Shown here: positions 1 through 9,133 of the stretch, one piece after another
Layout of the letters: every line of letters starts with the position of its first letter
How positions within the stretch are numbered: position 1 is the first letter of the stretch
Assembly (NCBI RefSeq): GCF_029625215.1
Contig: NZ_CP121197.1
Coordinates: forward strand, 372,001-436,000
Origin: Aurantibacillus circumpalustris
GTDB taxonomy: Bacteria; Bacteroidota; Bacteroidia; B-17B0; Aurantibacillaceae
Direction of reading: 5' to 3'
DNA length: 64,000 nt
Translations under genes and position numbers: made by a program
The notes under the pieces: generated by a model
Seen by the model: the letters and a program-made list of their open reading frames with translations, nothing else
The model's database searches: none
Told to the model about the DNA's origin: nothing

Positions 1-93
1 AGCATAGTTTTTAAGTCTTTTAATATAAGCATCAATGCCTTCCATAAGGTAACTATCTTGTGTTTTGTCGATTTGAAGTAATGTAATACGCAT
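1..93 (-). CDS. rlmH: RlmH, 23S rRNA pseudouridine-1915 N3-methyltransferase (5' end only)
   Basis: Only the first 31 codons lie in the window; the rest runs off the left edge. The reverse strand reads MRITLLQIDKTQDSYLMEGI and continues DAYIKRLKNYA. This matches the N-terminus of RlmH, a SPOUT-class enzyme that methylates pseudouridine 1915 in helix 69 of 23S rRNA. The ATG at 93 starts the conserved first beta strand. It is divergent from the DUF4783-nadC pair, a common Bacteroidota arrangement. The SAM-binding knot lies outside the window, so the call rests on the start and the gene order. Confidence 0.75.
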   Translation of the reverse strand, partial: MRITLLQIDKTQDSYLMEGIDAYIKRLKNYA

Positions 94-116
94 GCGATAA
101 AATTGCAAAAATTAAT

Positions 117-124
117 TAAATTTG
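117..124 (+). promoter_or_regulatory. Candidate TAnnTTTG (-7) promoter element for DUF4783-nadC
   Basis: TAAATTTG matches the Bacteroidota sigma-ABfr -7 consensus and ends 12 bases before the ATG at 137. I see no well-spaced TTG at -33, so this rests on one element. Confidence 0.3.
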
Positions 125-136
125 TACTAATATATA

Positions 137-511
137 ATGAAACTGTTAATTGTCATATCTTCTTTGTTTTTCGGATTGTTTATTTCGGGGACTGAATTAA
201 CTGAAGAAATTGTTTCTGCTTTAAAACAAGGCAAGTCTGCAGAACTCGTAAAATATTTTGAAGAGAAAGTTTCAATCAAATTAATTAATCAAGAAGATGT
301 TTTAAGCAAGTCACAAGCCGAAGCCAACTTAATTTATTTTTTCGAAAAACACCCCGTAAAAAGTTTTTCTGGAACACACACAAGTACTGTCAATAATAGT
401 CAACAATACATTACCGGTACTCTTGAAACCTCCAATGGAAAATTTCGTGTGTCAATTTTAATAAGACGAAATTTAATCTCACAATTCCGAATCGAAAACG
501 ATAATGACTGA
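137..511 (+). CDS. DUF4783 family secreted protein
   Basis: A 124-residue protein with an N-terminal signal peptide (about residues 1-18, MKLLIVISSLFFGLFISG). The rest forms a small alpha+beta fold of the NTF2-like kind, with a conserved internal stretch around residues 65-105 (FFEKHPVKSFSGTH). It matches the DUF4783 family, which in Bacteroidota is usually found directly upstream of nadC. The molecular role is unknown. Its last 8 bases overlap the nadC start, so the two genes are probably translationally coupled. The family assignment comes from sequence pattern and position. Confidence 0.75.
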   Translation: MKLLIVISSLFFGLFISGTELTEEIVSALKQGKSAELVKYFEEKVSIKLINQEDVLSKSQAEANLIYFFEKHPVKSFSGTHTSTVNNSQQYITGTLETSNGKFRVSILIRRNLISQFRIENDND

Positions 512-1373
512 TTTCGTTAAACGCAACAAAAAACATTTCAATTTCAAACAATTTATTTCAAACGCTTTTAAAGAAGATGTTGGAGATGGTGATCATACCA
601 GTCTTTCCACCATTCCTAAAAATCATAGAGGCAAAATGCAACTTCTTGCCAAAGAAGATGGGATTATTGCCGGAATTGAAGCGGCTCAGATTATTTTTAA
701 GCAAATAGATAAAGGCTCAAAACTTAAAACGTTTTTTAAAGACGGAGCAGCAATAAAAAAGGGCGATGTTGTTTTAATCGTTGAAGGAAATACACAAAAG
801 ATGCTTACTGCTGAACGTTTGGTTTTAAACATTATGCAACGCATGAGCGGTATTGCCACAAAAACGGCTCATTTACAAGATTTGTGTCGAGGTACAAAAA
901 CTCAGGTGATTGATACGCGCAAAACAACTCCAGGATTTCGCTTTTTTGAAAAATGGGCAGTTCTTATCGGTGGCGGCGGAAATCACCGCTATGGTTTGTA
1001 TGACATGATTTTGATTAAAGACAATCACATCGATTTTGCTGGCGGAATTGAAAAGGCAATTGATTCAGCCAATCGTTACTTAAAGTCCAAGCGCAAAAAA
1101 TTAAACATTGAAGTAGAAACGCGTTCACTCGAAGATGTAAACTTTGTTTTGAAACATGGAGGCGTGCAACGCATCATGCTAGATAATTATACGCCGCAAC
1201 AAACGCTTGCTGCCGTTAAATTAATTAATGGAAAATTCGAAGTTGAATCTTCGGGCGGCATTACAGAAAAAAACATTCAATCGTACGCAAAATGTGGCGT
1301 TGATTTTATTTCTATTGGTGCACTTACCCATCATGTAAAAGGACTCGATCTGAGTTTGAAAGCGGTAAAGTAA
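504..1373 (+). CDS. nadC: Nicotinate-nucleotide pyrophosphorylase (carboxylating), NadC
   Basis: Converts quinolinate and PRPP to nicotinate mononucleotide in de novo NAD synthesis, in the cytoplasm. The 289 residues are full length for the family. Signature blocks are EDVGDGDHTS (24-33), NIMQRMSGIATKT (109-121), the PRPP/quinolinate-binding DTRKTTPG (137-144), GGGGNHR (156-162), KDNH (172-175) and the C-terminal ESSGGIT glycine-rich loop (about 248-254). The ATG at 504 overlaps the DUF4783 gene by 8 bases. No nadA or nadB is in the window. Confidence 0.97.
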   Translation: MTDFVKRNKKHFNFKQFISNAFKEDVGDGDHTSLSTIPKNHRGKMQLLAKEDGIIAGIEAAQIIFKQIDKGSKLKTFFKDGAAIKKGDVVLIVEGNTQKMLTAERLVLNIMQRMSGIATKTAHLQDLCRGTKTQVIDTRKTTPGFRFFEKWAVLIGGGGNHRYGLYDMILIKDNHIDFAGGIEKAIDSANRYLKSKRKKLNIEVETRSLEDVNFVLKHGGVQRIMLDNYTPQQTLAAVKLINGKFEVESSGGITEKNIQSYAKCGVDFISIGALTHHVKGLDLSLKAVK

Positions 1374-1387
1374 TTCTATTTTCAAAA

Positions 1388-2239
1388 TTAAATTTCAAAT
1401 TCTCTTTTTAATAATTGTTTATCGGGACTAGTTATTTCGAGACTGTATTTGCCTCTAGCCATTCCTTTAATAGGCAAATCTAATTTATAGATTTGATTCG
1501 CTCCTGCCTTAAGCCATTCACTTTTCACCAAACACACATTTAATCCTTTTTCATCGCGAACGCACAGTGTTATGTAATTTTCCTGATCAGTTGACAAGGA
1601 TACCAAGCCTTGAAGTTTGAGATAAATACAAGAAATTGCTCCGTTTTGATAAACATAATTTTGAGAAAGAATGCGGTACCATGGTAATTCTTCGCCTTTG
1701 ATATACGCTACCATTTCACGTAAACTTTGGGTAAGTGAATCATTCTCTGAAGCAATGTTCGCTGCTGAACGTTTCTCACTAATGGCCCAAACGGCACTTT
1801 GCTCTGCTTGTAAATCAAACTTACTTTTATTTAAGTACCGAGCCAATTTTACAAGGTTGCTATCTGCTAACTTATTTATATCGTAGATAGCTCCTTTTGA
1901 AGGCGAATGCATAGAAGCCTGACAGCAATATCCCTTCACATTAATTCGTTTAAGTTCATTCGATTTTAAAGCTAAAAGTTCTTGTTTTACAATGAGTATA
2001 TCCTGATTTATGTCTTCGATAGAGTTTAACCGTCTTCCTGCTTCTATCAAAATAACCAAAGAATCTTTGGTTAAATTTTTAAGGGTTAGATTTATGCAGA
2101 AGCCTTGATGTCCCCCAAGTGCTTTACCTGTGGCCGTTACTAGTTTTTTATCCAGGGCCTGTTGCAAAAACATACTCCTGTGAAAAGCGCTAAGCTGCAA
2201 GGAAAAAATAAAAAATAGGCTTATGATTAAACGTACCAT
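1388..2239 (-). CDS. Secreted protein with a thioester-domain-like Cys/Gln signature
   Basis: I do not recognise this 283-residue protein as a named family. Residues 1-18 are a signal peptide ending LQLSA. The centre carries GYCCQASMHSP (103-113), then about 30 residues later a helix with AEQSAVWAIS (145-154). That pair resembles the [YFL]C and TQxA[IV]W motifs of Gram-positive surface thioester domains, where Cys and Gln form an internal bond. The C-terminal 80 residues look beta-rich and Ig-like (LKLQGLVSLS...KYSLEITSP). No sorting domain is visible. It is convergent with nadC, 14 bases away, and stands alone. It is probably exported to the periplasm or surface; the thioester idea is inference. 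Confidence 0.6.
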   Translation of the reverse strand: MVRLIISLFFIFSLQLSAFHRSMFLQQALDKKLVTATGKALGGHQGFCINLTLKNLTKDSLVILIEAGRRLNSIEDINQDILIVKQELLALKSNELKRINVKGYCCQASMHSPSKGAIYDINKLADSNLVKLARYLNKSKFDLQAEQSAVWAISEKRSAANIASENDSLTQSLREMVAYIKGEELPWYRILSQNYVYQNGAISCIYLKLQGLVSLSTDQENYITLCVRDEKGLNVCLVKSEWLKAGANQIYKLDLPIKGMARGKYSLEITSPDKQLLKREFEI

Positions 2240-2337
2240 GTTACTCGTTTTTAAACATAACTCTTAAACTAAGTTTTGGTTACAGATTAAATTTTGTAAT
2301 TTGCTTTTGTAAATAGTATTCCATTCAAAGCATAGTG

Positions 2338-2922
2338 ATGAAAAAAATAATAACCATTTCTGTTTTTCTTTTTTTTGGATCGGCTTGCGCTCAAAATCTT
2401 GATTTTAAAATTTTGAGATCGCTTAATCAAAAAGAGATGCCCATTTGGGATAAAACCATGGAAGGTTTTTCTTTTTCTGTAAATCCGTTAATACCGGTTA
2501 CCGTTGTTGGAATTTGGGCCAATGGTTACTTAAAAAAGGATGAGATAATGATGCGCAATGGTTACAAAAGTGCTATTACAATTGCTTTTGCCGCACTAAC
2601 TTCGGCCGGGTTAAAATATACCATAGATAGACCAAGGCCTTACAAAACTTATCCTTCTGAAATAACTGCCCGCACACATTCTGGCTCCTACTCTTTTCCG
2701 AGCGGACATACAACTTCTGCTTTTGCAATGGCAACAGCGCTTTCGCTAAGCTACAAAGAGTGGTACGTTGCTGTGCCCGCTTATCTTTATGCCGGAATTG
2801 TGGGTTATTCAAGAATGCGTTTAGGGGTTCATTTTCCAACAGACGTGCTGGCAGGCATGGTACTGGGTATTGGTTCTGGATTATTGGTTTGGAAACTTGA
2901 TCGCCTAATCAATAACAAATAA
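2338..2922 (+). CDS. PAP2-family phosphatase, exported
   Basis: A type 2 phosphatidic acid phosphatase with the three-part active site: KYTIDRPR (93-100), PSGH (121-124) and SRMRLGVHFPTD (158-169), followed by a membrane segment. Residues 1-18 form a signal peptide (MKKIITISVFLFFGSACA). An in-frame GTG lies directly before the ATG at 2338, but the ATG gives the cleaner signal. Likely substrates are lipid phosphates or undecaprenyl diphosphate; the sequence does not decide between them. The stop codon abuts the stop codon of the convergent BioF-like gene with no spacer. Confidence 0.88.
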   Translation: MKKIITISVFLFFGSACAQNLDFKILRSLNQKEMPIWDKTMEGFSFSVNPLIPVTVVGIWANGYLKKDEIMMRNGYKSAITIAFAALTSAGLKYTIDRPRPYKTYPSEITARTHSGSYSFPSGHTTSAFAMATALSLSYKEWYVAVPAYLYAGIVGYSRMRLGVHFPTDVLAGMVLGIGSGLLVWKLDRLINNK

Positions 2923-4077
2923 TTATTTAGAAAATCTACTCAAACAGTCTATCAAACTATCAATTTCAGCCTTTGTATTAAATGCGTGAATGGAAAAACG
3001 AATTCTTTCTTTTCCTTGTTTAATCATTGGGCTTTTCATAATGCGTGCATGAACATTAATGCTTTTTAATTCTCTATCAAGCTTATCCACTAAATCATTG
3101 CTTCCTAATTGAATTGCATGAATACCACTTTGGCTCTTTACAATGCTCTTGATAGAAGCAGCTTTGGTATAAAAATAGGCGATGTTATTTTGCAGAAGAT
3201 CTTTTTGATTGGTTTCAATTAATAACTGGTAAGAATGTTTAATTGCTTCAATACTATAATAAGGCAAAGCGGTAGTATAAATAAATGTGCGCGAAAAATT
3301 TATCAGATAGTTTCGTAAAATATCACTTCCAACAATAGCAGCACCGTGACAGCCCATGGCTTTTCCATAAGTGTAAATTCTAGCGAAAATTTTCTTTTCA
3401 ATTGACAAGGCATTGCACAATCCCCTACCCTGCTTTCCAAATACACCGATGCCATGTGCTTCATCGACAATTAAAAAAATATTTTTAAAATCCTGACATA
3501 TTTCAACCAACTCCAATAATGGTGCCGAGTCTCCATCTAAAGAATATACGCTTTCTGCCACCACATAAATATTCTCAAAATCTTTACGATGCCGTTGGAT
3601 TAATTCACTCAAATTCTCCATATCGTTATGAGCAAATTTATAGTGCGTGGAATGACTTAAACGAATACCATCGTAAATGGATGCGTGTATCATTTCATCG
3701 TATAAAATAAGATCATTTTTTTGTGGCACCGATGAAAGAAGTCCCACATTTGCATCATAACCGGAATTAAAAATAAGTGCACTTTCTGCGTGATGGAAAA
3801 AGGCAATTTGTTTCTCGGTTTCCTCTATTATACGACTATTACCACTAACCAATCGAGATCCGGTAGCACCAAAACCCATTGGCTTTCCGTCGGCATCCTG
3901 CTCAGTTATTTGCGCATGGATTTTAGAATCTAAAAGTCCAAGTTTTGAAAATCCAAGATAATCGTTGCTGCAAAAATCAATTTCTGGAAAGGTACAAGTC
4001 AGTTTTCTAAGAATACCATTCTGCTCGCGTTCTGCAAGTGCTTTTAATAAATAAGTTGGATGGTGGTATAACGACAT
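2923..4077 (-). CDS. bioF: 8-amino-7-oxononanoate synthase-like PLP enzyme (alpha-oxoamine synthase family)
   Basis: A 384-residue fold-type I PLP enzyme. Blocks typical of BioF are CSNDYLG (36-42), GATGSRLVSGN (70-80), HASIYDGIRLS (131-141), the cofactor-binding DEAHGIG (205-211) and the Schiff-base lysine in YTYGKAMG (K239). BioF condenses pimeloyl-ACP or -CoA with alanine in biotin synthesis. No other biotin genes are near, and the related KBL and CqsA enzymes share these motifs, so the exact substrate is less certain than the family. It is monocistronic in this window. Confidence 0.8.
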   Translation of the reverse strand: MSLYHHPTYLLKALAEREQNGILRKLTCTFPEIDFCSNDYLGFSKLGLLDSKIHAQITEQDADGKPMGFGATGSRLVSGNSRIIEETEKQIAFFHHAESALIFNSGYDANVGLLSSVPQKNDLILYDEMIHASIYDGIRLSHSTHYKFAHNDMENLSELIQRHRKDFENIYVVAESVYSLDGDSAPLLELVEICQDFKNIFLIVDEAHGIGVFGKQGRGLCNALSIEKKIFARIYTYGKAMGCHGAAIVGSDILRNYLINFSRTFIYTTALPYYSIEAIKHSYQLLIETNQKDLLQNNIAYFYTKAASIKSIVKSQSGIHAIQLGSNDLVDKLDRELKSINVHARIMKSPMIKQGKERIRFSIHAFNTKAEIDSLIDCLSRFSK

Positions 4078-4177
4078 ATTTTATACTTCCGATTATATCA
4101 AATATAAGTATTAGAAATGGATTTTAAAAGCGCGACAAAGACTTGCGGTGAAGATTCCATCAGGCCTTGTCCATGGC

Positions 4178-6076
4178 TTAATCGAAGAACATCCACGTCA
4201 ACCCAAATCGAAAAGCCAAATCACTTTGATAGTATCCTGGAACAAAAGAAAAATTTGGTCCTGCCACAGCTGCAAGTGCATTTTCAACTTTTAGGAAAAT
4301 AGAAACAGGACGAATACGAGCGCTAAGATAGGCGTCCAAATATGGGTAGCGATCCGTTTTAAAATCATTCTGCAAATAAAAGGTTTGCGTAGAAGGCATG
4401 TAGGCGTAGGCGTAGAAGGACTCATATATTTGTACTTGAAAGCCTATCTGTAATAATAAATTATTGTGAGACAAACTTCCATTGTAAAACAATTTGCATG
4501 TAGCTGAATGTTCTGGAATCCTCACCACAGAAGCTTTAGAGCTGCTCTGGTAAATATAATTCATATTTAAACCGAGATGTTTAAAAAATATTTTTGTGAA
4601 ATTAAGATTCAAACCAATGTTTGAAATTGGTTTTGAATAATTTTTCGGCAATGCTTCTTGATCAAAATATAAATAATTAGTAATGGATTGATAAAAAATA
4701 GACGTTGTAAAAACTCTATTTAAATCTAATCCTAATTTAAATTGTATTTGTTGTTGTGACTTAAAGCCATTATTAAACCATACAAAATGATTACTTAACC
4801 AATTATTGTACATATAATCCGGACTTCGGTTTTCGTAAAGCACATTTAAAAACAGATTTCTTTTTTTGTTTTGATTAAAAGTATAAATAGACTTACTCTC
4901 CCCTTTGTAGTTCCCAATTAAAGGGCCGGCTAAACAATATTGAAAGTTAACACGCGTTTCGCAATACTTTTCCGTTTTATTTAAGGTGTCTTTGTTTAAA
5001 GTGTCTCTTGAAGTTAGGGGTGTTCTAAAAACAAAATCCGACAAAAGAATGTGATTCATAAACACGCTGTCTCTGCGCTGCCAGACTTGATTGATTTCAT
5101 TTTTATACCCAAAAGATAAACCCGCTTTATTATCCTTTTTAAGTATGGCATACGAAAGTTCATTTGTGAATTTTTTCACATGCGAGCTGTCGTTAGTTTT
5201 CAAGGTATCGTAGTAAGTATTTTTGTAGAATTTATCAATAGCATCATTAGAACTCGAATAATGGTAAGAACTGTTTTCGAATCTGGACTTTAGTTGTACA
5301 AAGTGATCTACCGTATTCGTTGAATCATTCTTGTTTAAGCGTAGCCAAGGGTTAATCATTACTTTTAACTCGCGATTATCGCGTTTGGCAGAAGATAAAT
5401 TCACTCTAAAAAGTTCTTTATCAAACACTAAACTAGAATCCGTTATTACTCCATCTTGAATGCCGCCGTTTTCAGAATTTTTATTGCCATTATTGAGAAT
5501 ATAAAAATAGTACCCCGCATTCTTTTTTCGGGTTGCATAATTACTGCTTAAATAAACATTATTTGCATAAGTCTGTTGCCTTTGATAAAAACCTTTAGAC
5601 GTATATCGGTTAAAGCCAATCGTAAAATTCACTTTGCCCTTATATGTTTGGGTAAACAACATTTTAAAAATCTGGAGCTCCTTACTTCCAGCAATTCCAT
5701 TTAAACTGGCAAAGGGACCCTTGGTTCTATAATATCTTACTTCGCTTTCTTTAAATCTATCAATTGTCAGAGGCGATTGTACAAACCGAAAACCAATATC
5801 ATCGCTTCCATAACGCCAAATATAATCTGGAGAAGCGAGTCCTAAATTTCCCATATAATTTTTTGGAAAATAATTGGCTTGCTCCGTAATAGCTGTATCT
5901 GGAAAATTATTTTTATACTCCGTAAGTAAATTGTTTTGTTCTGTTTTACTTTTCAGGTAATTGGGATTTACAGAATAAAAAACCTGCGCATAATTTAGAG
6001 TGCTGAGACATAAAAAAAAGCCACAAAGCAGCTTGCTCGTTACGCAATAAATTTTCGATCTGAAAAAGTGAACCAT
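4178..6076 (-). CDS. Putative outer-membrane porin (Porin_10-like beta-barrel)
   Basis: A 632-residue protein with an N-terminal hydrophobic signal (about 14-31, ending LNYAQ). The block NYMGNLGLASPDYIWRYG and the following alternating aromatic/polar strands are typical of the Bacteroidota 'putative porin' family. Strands continue to the end, and the final residues GLTWMFFD have the aromatic C-terminus expected for insertion into the outer membrane. It would form a large barrel; no substrate can be inferred. It lies downstream of the patatin gene on the same strand with a 104-base gap, so co-transcription is possible. Confidence 0.75.
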   Translation of the reverse strand: MVHFFRSKIYCVTSKLLCGFFLCLSTLNYAQVFYSVNPNYLKSKTEQNNLLTEYKNNFPDTAITEQANYFPKNYMGNLGLASPDYIWRYGSDDIGFRFVQSPLTIDRFKESEVRYYRTKGPFASLNGIAGSKELQIFKMLFTQTYKGKVNFTIGFNRYTSKGFYQRQQTYANNVYLSSNYATRKKNAGYYFYILNNGNKNSENGGIQDGVITDSSLVFDKELFRVNLSSAKRDNRELKVMINPWLRLNKNDSTNTVDHFVQLKSRFENSSYHYSSSNDAIDKFYKNTYYDTLKTNDSSHVKKFTNELSYAILKKDNKAGLSFGYKNEINQVWQRRDSVFMNHILLSDFVFRTPLTSRDTLNKDTLNKTEKYCETRVNFQYCLAGPLIGNYKGESKSIYTFNQNKKRNLFLNVLYENRSPDYMYNNWLSNHFVWFNNGFKSQQQIQFKLGLDLNRVFTTSIFYQSITNYLYFDQEALPKNYSKPISNIGLNLNFTKIFFKHLGLNMNYIYQSSSKASVVRIPEHSATCKLFYNGSLSHNNLLLQIGFQVQIYESFYAYAYMPSTQTFYLQNDFKTDRYPYLDAYLSARIRPVSIFLKVENALAAVAGPNFSFVPGYYQSDLAFRFGLTWMFFD

Positions 6077-6180
6077 TAACCTAGGTTGTTACAACGCTGA
6101 TAAAAAGTAAAACTAATAAAATTTTACCTATCACGATTTAAAGAAATACAAAGGATATGAAAAGCCAGACTTAATAAATG

Positions 6181-7212
6181 TTATAACTTGTCAAAAAAGT
6201 GCTCCTCGACGTCAAAGGTAGATTTTACACCTACTTCGTGGTAACTCGTTTCCAACCATTTTTCAGCTGTTTGCCTTCCCTTTTCCTTGAGACTAAGCAA
6301 AAATTCCCATGAAATATTCATCTTGCTACTTTGATTCATTTGACTTAATGCCTCGTATCCACTGATAGTATGCACGAAAATTTCGCGATTAGTTTTATTA
6401 TCGGTAGTTAATATGCCATTGCGAATGAGTTCGTTTCTATAGTGAATTAATTTCATTTCATTAATTAAACTGCTATTAAACGAAATTTCATTTACACGAT
6501 CTGCAATATCACGTGCGCTGGTTGGCACGGAATTTATGTTGATGGAATTAATTTTTATTAAAACAATATCCCTTACACTTGTATTTGTAATCAACGGAAA
6601 TATTGGTGGGTTTCCCATGTATCCACCATCCCAATAATACTGACCATCTATTTCCACCGCTTGAAACAAAAAGGGCAAACACGCGGAAGCCAATACTGCA
6701 TCCACAGAAATTTCACTGTTAGTGAAAATTTTTGCTCGGTTTGTCTTTACGTTTGTAGCACAAATAAATAGCTTTTTCTTATTGTATAATTTTAATTGGT
6801 CAAAATCAATAAGGTCGGTTAAAATGTCTCTTAGTGGGTTATAATTTAAAGGATTAAAATTATAAGGAGAAAGAAATTGAGAGATAGAATTAAACATCAT
6901 GAAGCCGGGACTGTTATGAATATCGCCGTTTCCAAACATTTGGTCAAAAATACTTGGCTTAAACAAAAAGCTACCACTCATAGCAACTTTGTGCCAAAGC
7001 TTATCCATGAGTTCCTTTGCTTTAGCTGGCCCGCCAATATGCAGTCCGTAAGCACATGTTACAGCGTTTACCGCTCCTGCGCTTGTGCCACACATCGCTT
7101 CAGTAACAATCGAGTCTTCTTCAAGAAGTCTATCCAACACTCCCCATGTAAAAGCTCCGTGCGCTCCGCCACCTTGTAATGCGATGCACAATGGTTTCTT
7201 TTCTAAGTTCAT
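6181..7212 (-). CDS. Patatin-like phospholipase
   Basis: A 343-residue patatin-family serine hydrolase. The oxyanion-hole loop GGGAHGAF is at 14-21, the nucleophile elbow GTSAG at 42-46 (Ser44), and the catalytic Asp in WDGGYMGNPP at about 194-203 (Asp195). No signal peptide or barrel domain is present, so it is probably cytoplasmic or membrane-associated, of the RssA type. It would release fatty acids from phospholipids. It lies upstream of the porin gene on the same strand. Confidence 0.9.
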   Translation of the reverse strand: MNLEKKPLCIALQGGGAHGAFTWGVLDRLLEEDSIVTEAMCGTSAGAVNAVTCAYGLHIGGPAKAKELMDKLWHKVAMSGSFLFKPSIFDQMFGNGDIHNSPGFMMFNSISQFLSPYNFNPLNYNPLRDILTDLIDFDQLKLYNKKKLFICATNVKTNRAKIFTNSEISVDAVLASACLPFLFQAVEIDGQYYWDGGYMGNPPIFPLITNTSVRDIVLIKINSININSVPTSARDIADRVNEISFNSSLINEMKLIHYRNELIRNGILTTDNKTNREIFVHTISGYEALSQMNQSSKMNISWEFLLSLKEKGRQTAEKWLETSYHEVGVKSTFDVEEHFFDKL

Positions 7213-7300
7213 AATTAATTTTTTAATCTACTAAATTTATCTTTTTAATACTAAAAGCAGACTTTTTTGTTCTGATTATATTAGTATTTTAAAGAAATTT

Positions 7301-8320
7301 TTACAAATTGTTTAATTCATCTACTGCTGCATCGTAATTGGGTTGAATTTTGAGACACATGGCATAATCTGCCTTTGCACTTTCTTTATCTTTTAATTTG
7401 GAATAGGTATAACCCCTAGCAAAATAAGCCTCAACGTAATTGGGATTTATTTCAATGGCTTTCGTAAATTCTTCCAAGGCTTTCTTAGGATCCTTTTTTA
7501 TTTCCAAATAAATAGCTCCAAGGTTATAATAACAGTTTTCACACGTTTTGTTCGTAGTTAAAATTGCCTCGTATAATTTAATAGCCTCGTCAATTTTTCC
7601 AAGATCTTGCAGTAATTTTGCTTTTGCATAATTGGCTGTAGGGTTTGTTGGATCAACGCGGAGAACATTATTATAATATTCAATTGCTAGTGGATTTTTA
7701 CGCGCGCCGTAAAGAATTCCTAAATCATAAAAAGCATCAACATATTTATTGTCTTGTTCAACGGCGGTTTCTAGACTCGAAATCGCTCTCGCAGTATCAC
7801 CACTCTCTCTGTAAATACTTCCTTTAATGTAATACGCTTTAGCGAGATTTTCATTAATTTTTAAGGTCTTGTTTACGTATTCAATACCGTCTTGATAACG
7901 TCTTACAAGAAAATACAATTCTGCCAATTTTAATAAAGCTTCTGTATTATTTGGAAATCTTTTTGCAGTCGCTTCAAGTAGTTCTTTTGAATCACGGGTT
8001 TTATTTTCGCTGAAATAAATGTCAACTAATGTCAAATGAAACAAAGCTTGTGTGCTATCTATCTTTATAGCCCGTTTACAATCATTTTCAGCTTCTGGAA
8101 ATTCTCTTAATTTAAGATAAACTAAAGCGCGTTTATTATACAATGAAGCATTTGATGCATCTTTCAATAACTCGGCATTTATTTCCTTCAGCTCTGGTGA
8201 GTTTAATTTAATGTTTAAACTATCTATTTTTTTTGTGCCGACTTCCTCTCCTTCATTTTTATTCGTGCAGGAAAAAATCAAAAATAAACTTATCAGCGGG
8301 ATTAAAATTCTGTTTTTCAT
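7301..8320 (-). CDS. TPR-repeat lipoprotein
   Basis: A 339-residue protein beginning with a lipoprotein signal (MKNRILIPLISLFLIFSC, Cys18). About eight tetratricopeptide repeats follow from roughly residue 45 to the end; clear ones read NLAKAYYIKGSIYRESGD, KYVDAFYDLGILYGARKN and NYVEAYFARGYTYSKLKD. It is likely a lipid-anchored scaffold facing the periplasm. It starts 8 bases after the CCG-domain Fe-S gene, so it belongs to that operon. No catalytic motif is visible. Confidence 0.88.
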   Translation of the reverse strand: MKNRILIPLISLFLIFSCTNKNEGEEVGTKKIDSLNIKLNSPELKEINAELLKDASNASLYNKRALVYLKLREFPEAENDCKRAIKIDSTQALFHLTLVDIYFSENKTRDSKELLEATAKRFPNNTEALLKLAELYFLVRRYQDGIEYVNKTLKINENLAKAYYIKGSIYRESGDTARAISSLETAVEQDNKYVDAFYDLGILYGARKNPLAIEYYNNVLRVDPTNPTANYAKAKLLQDLGKIDEAIKLYEAILTTNKTCENCYYNLGAIYLEIKKDPKKALEEFTKAIEINPNYVEAYFARGYTYSKLKDKESAKADYAMCLKIQPNYDAAVDELNNL

Positions 8321-8328
8321 CTTAGTTC

Positions 8329-9117
8329 TTATAGATCATTGGCATTCGCAATTAACTCGGCAACGTCCAAAACTTTGGTTTTATCTTCTTTATTAAAGTG
8401 CTTTACACCGTCTGTCATCATTGTATTACAAAATGGACAACCAACGGCTATAACATCAGGATTAAGAGCAAGTGCTTCTTCTGCGCGTTCGTTATTAACT
8501 TCCTTTGTACCCTTTTCTGCTTCCTTAAACATTTGCGCGCCGCCAGCACCGCAGCATAAACCTTTTGCTCTGCTACGTTTCATTTCCATTAACTCTACAT
8601 CCAACTTCTGAATAACCTCGCGCGGTGCTTCATACACATCGTTTGCTCTTCCTAAATAACAGGGGTCGTGAAACACAATTTTCTTTCCTTTAAACTCCCC
8701 GCCTTGCACTTTTAATTTGCCGGTATCAATGAGTTCTTGCACAAGCTGCGTGTGATGCACTACTTCGTAATTCCCGCCTAAAGCAGGGTATTCGTTTTTA
8801 ATCGTATTAAAACAATGCGGACAACCGGTAACTATTTTTTTAATTTCATAGCCATTTAAAACTGAAATATTTTGCATGGCTTGCATTTGGAATAAAAATT
8901 CATTTCCAGCACGCTTAGCTGGATCGCCCGTACAACCCTCTTCTGCACCAAGTATGGCGAATTTAATATTCACATGATTCAGAATTTTCACAATTGCTTT
9001 TGTGATTTTTTTTGCACGATCATCAAAGCTACCACTGCAACCTACCCAAAACAAAATTTCAGGGGTCTCGCCTGCGGCGATCATATCGGACATTGTCTTT
9101 ACCTCTATTTTACTCAT
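8329..9117 (-). CDS. CCG-domain (Fe-S)-binding protein, heterodisulfide-reductase-D/LldE type
   Basis: A 262-residue soluble protein with two cysteine-rich CCG-type halves: GCPHCFNTIKNEYP (98-111) with FHDPCYLG (149-156), and GLCCGAGG (186-193) with VGCPFCNTMM (225-234). Such domains bind a noncubane Fe-S cluster or zinc in HdrB, GlpC and LldE. With the membrane Fe-S gene at 9630-10937 it probably forms a two-subunit oxidoreductase moving electrons between quinones and an unknown donor. The two genes are normally adjacent in Bacteroidota; here the GxxExxY element separates them. Confidence 0.85.
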   Translation of the reverse strand: MSKIEVKTMSDMIAAGETPEILFWVGCSGSFDDRAKKITKAIVKILNHVNIKFAILGAEEGCTGDPAKRAGNEFLFQMQAMQNISVLNGYEIKKIVTGCPHCFNTIKNEYPALGGNYEVVHHTQLVQELIDTGKLKVQGGEFKGKKIVFHDPCYLGRANDVYEAPREVIQKLDVELMEMKRSRAKGLCCGAGGAQMFKEAEKGTKEVNNERAEEALALNPDVIAVGCPFCNTMMTDGVKHFNKEDKTKVLDVAELIANANDL

Positions 9118-9133
9118 ACTTCTTTCAAAATTT

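Noticed and set aside
4117-4302. Short plus-strand reading frame between the BioF-like and porin genes
   Set aside because: Most of it is antisense to the porin 3' end, and the translation resembles no protein family.
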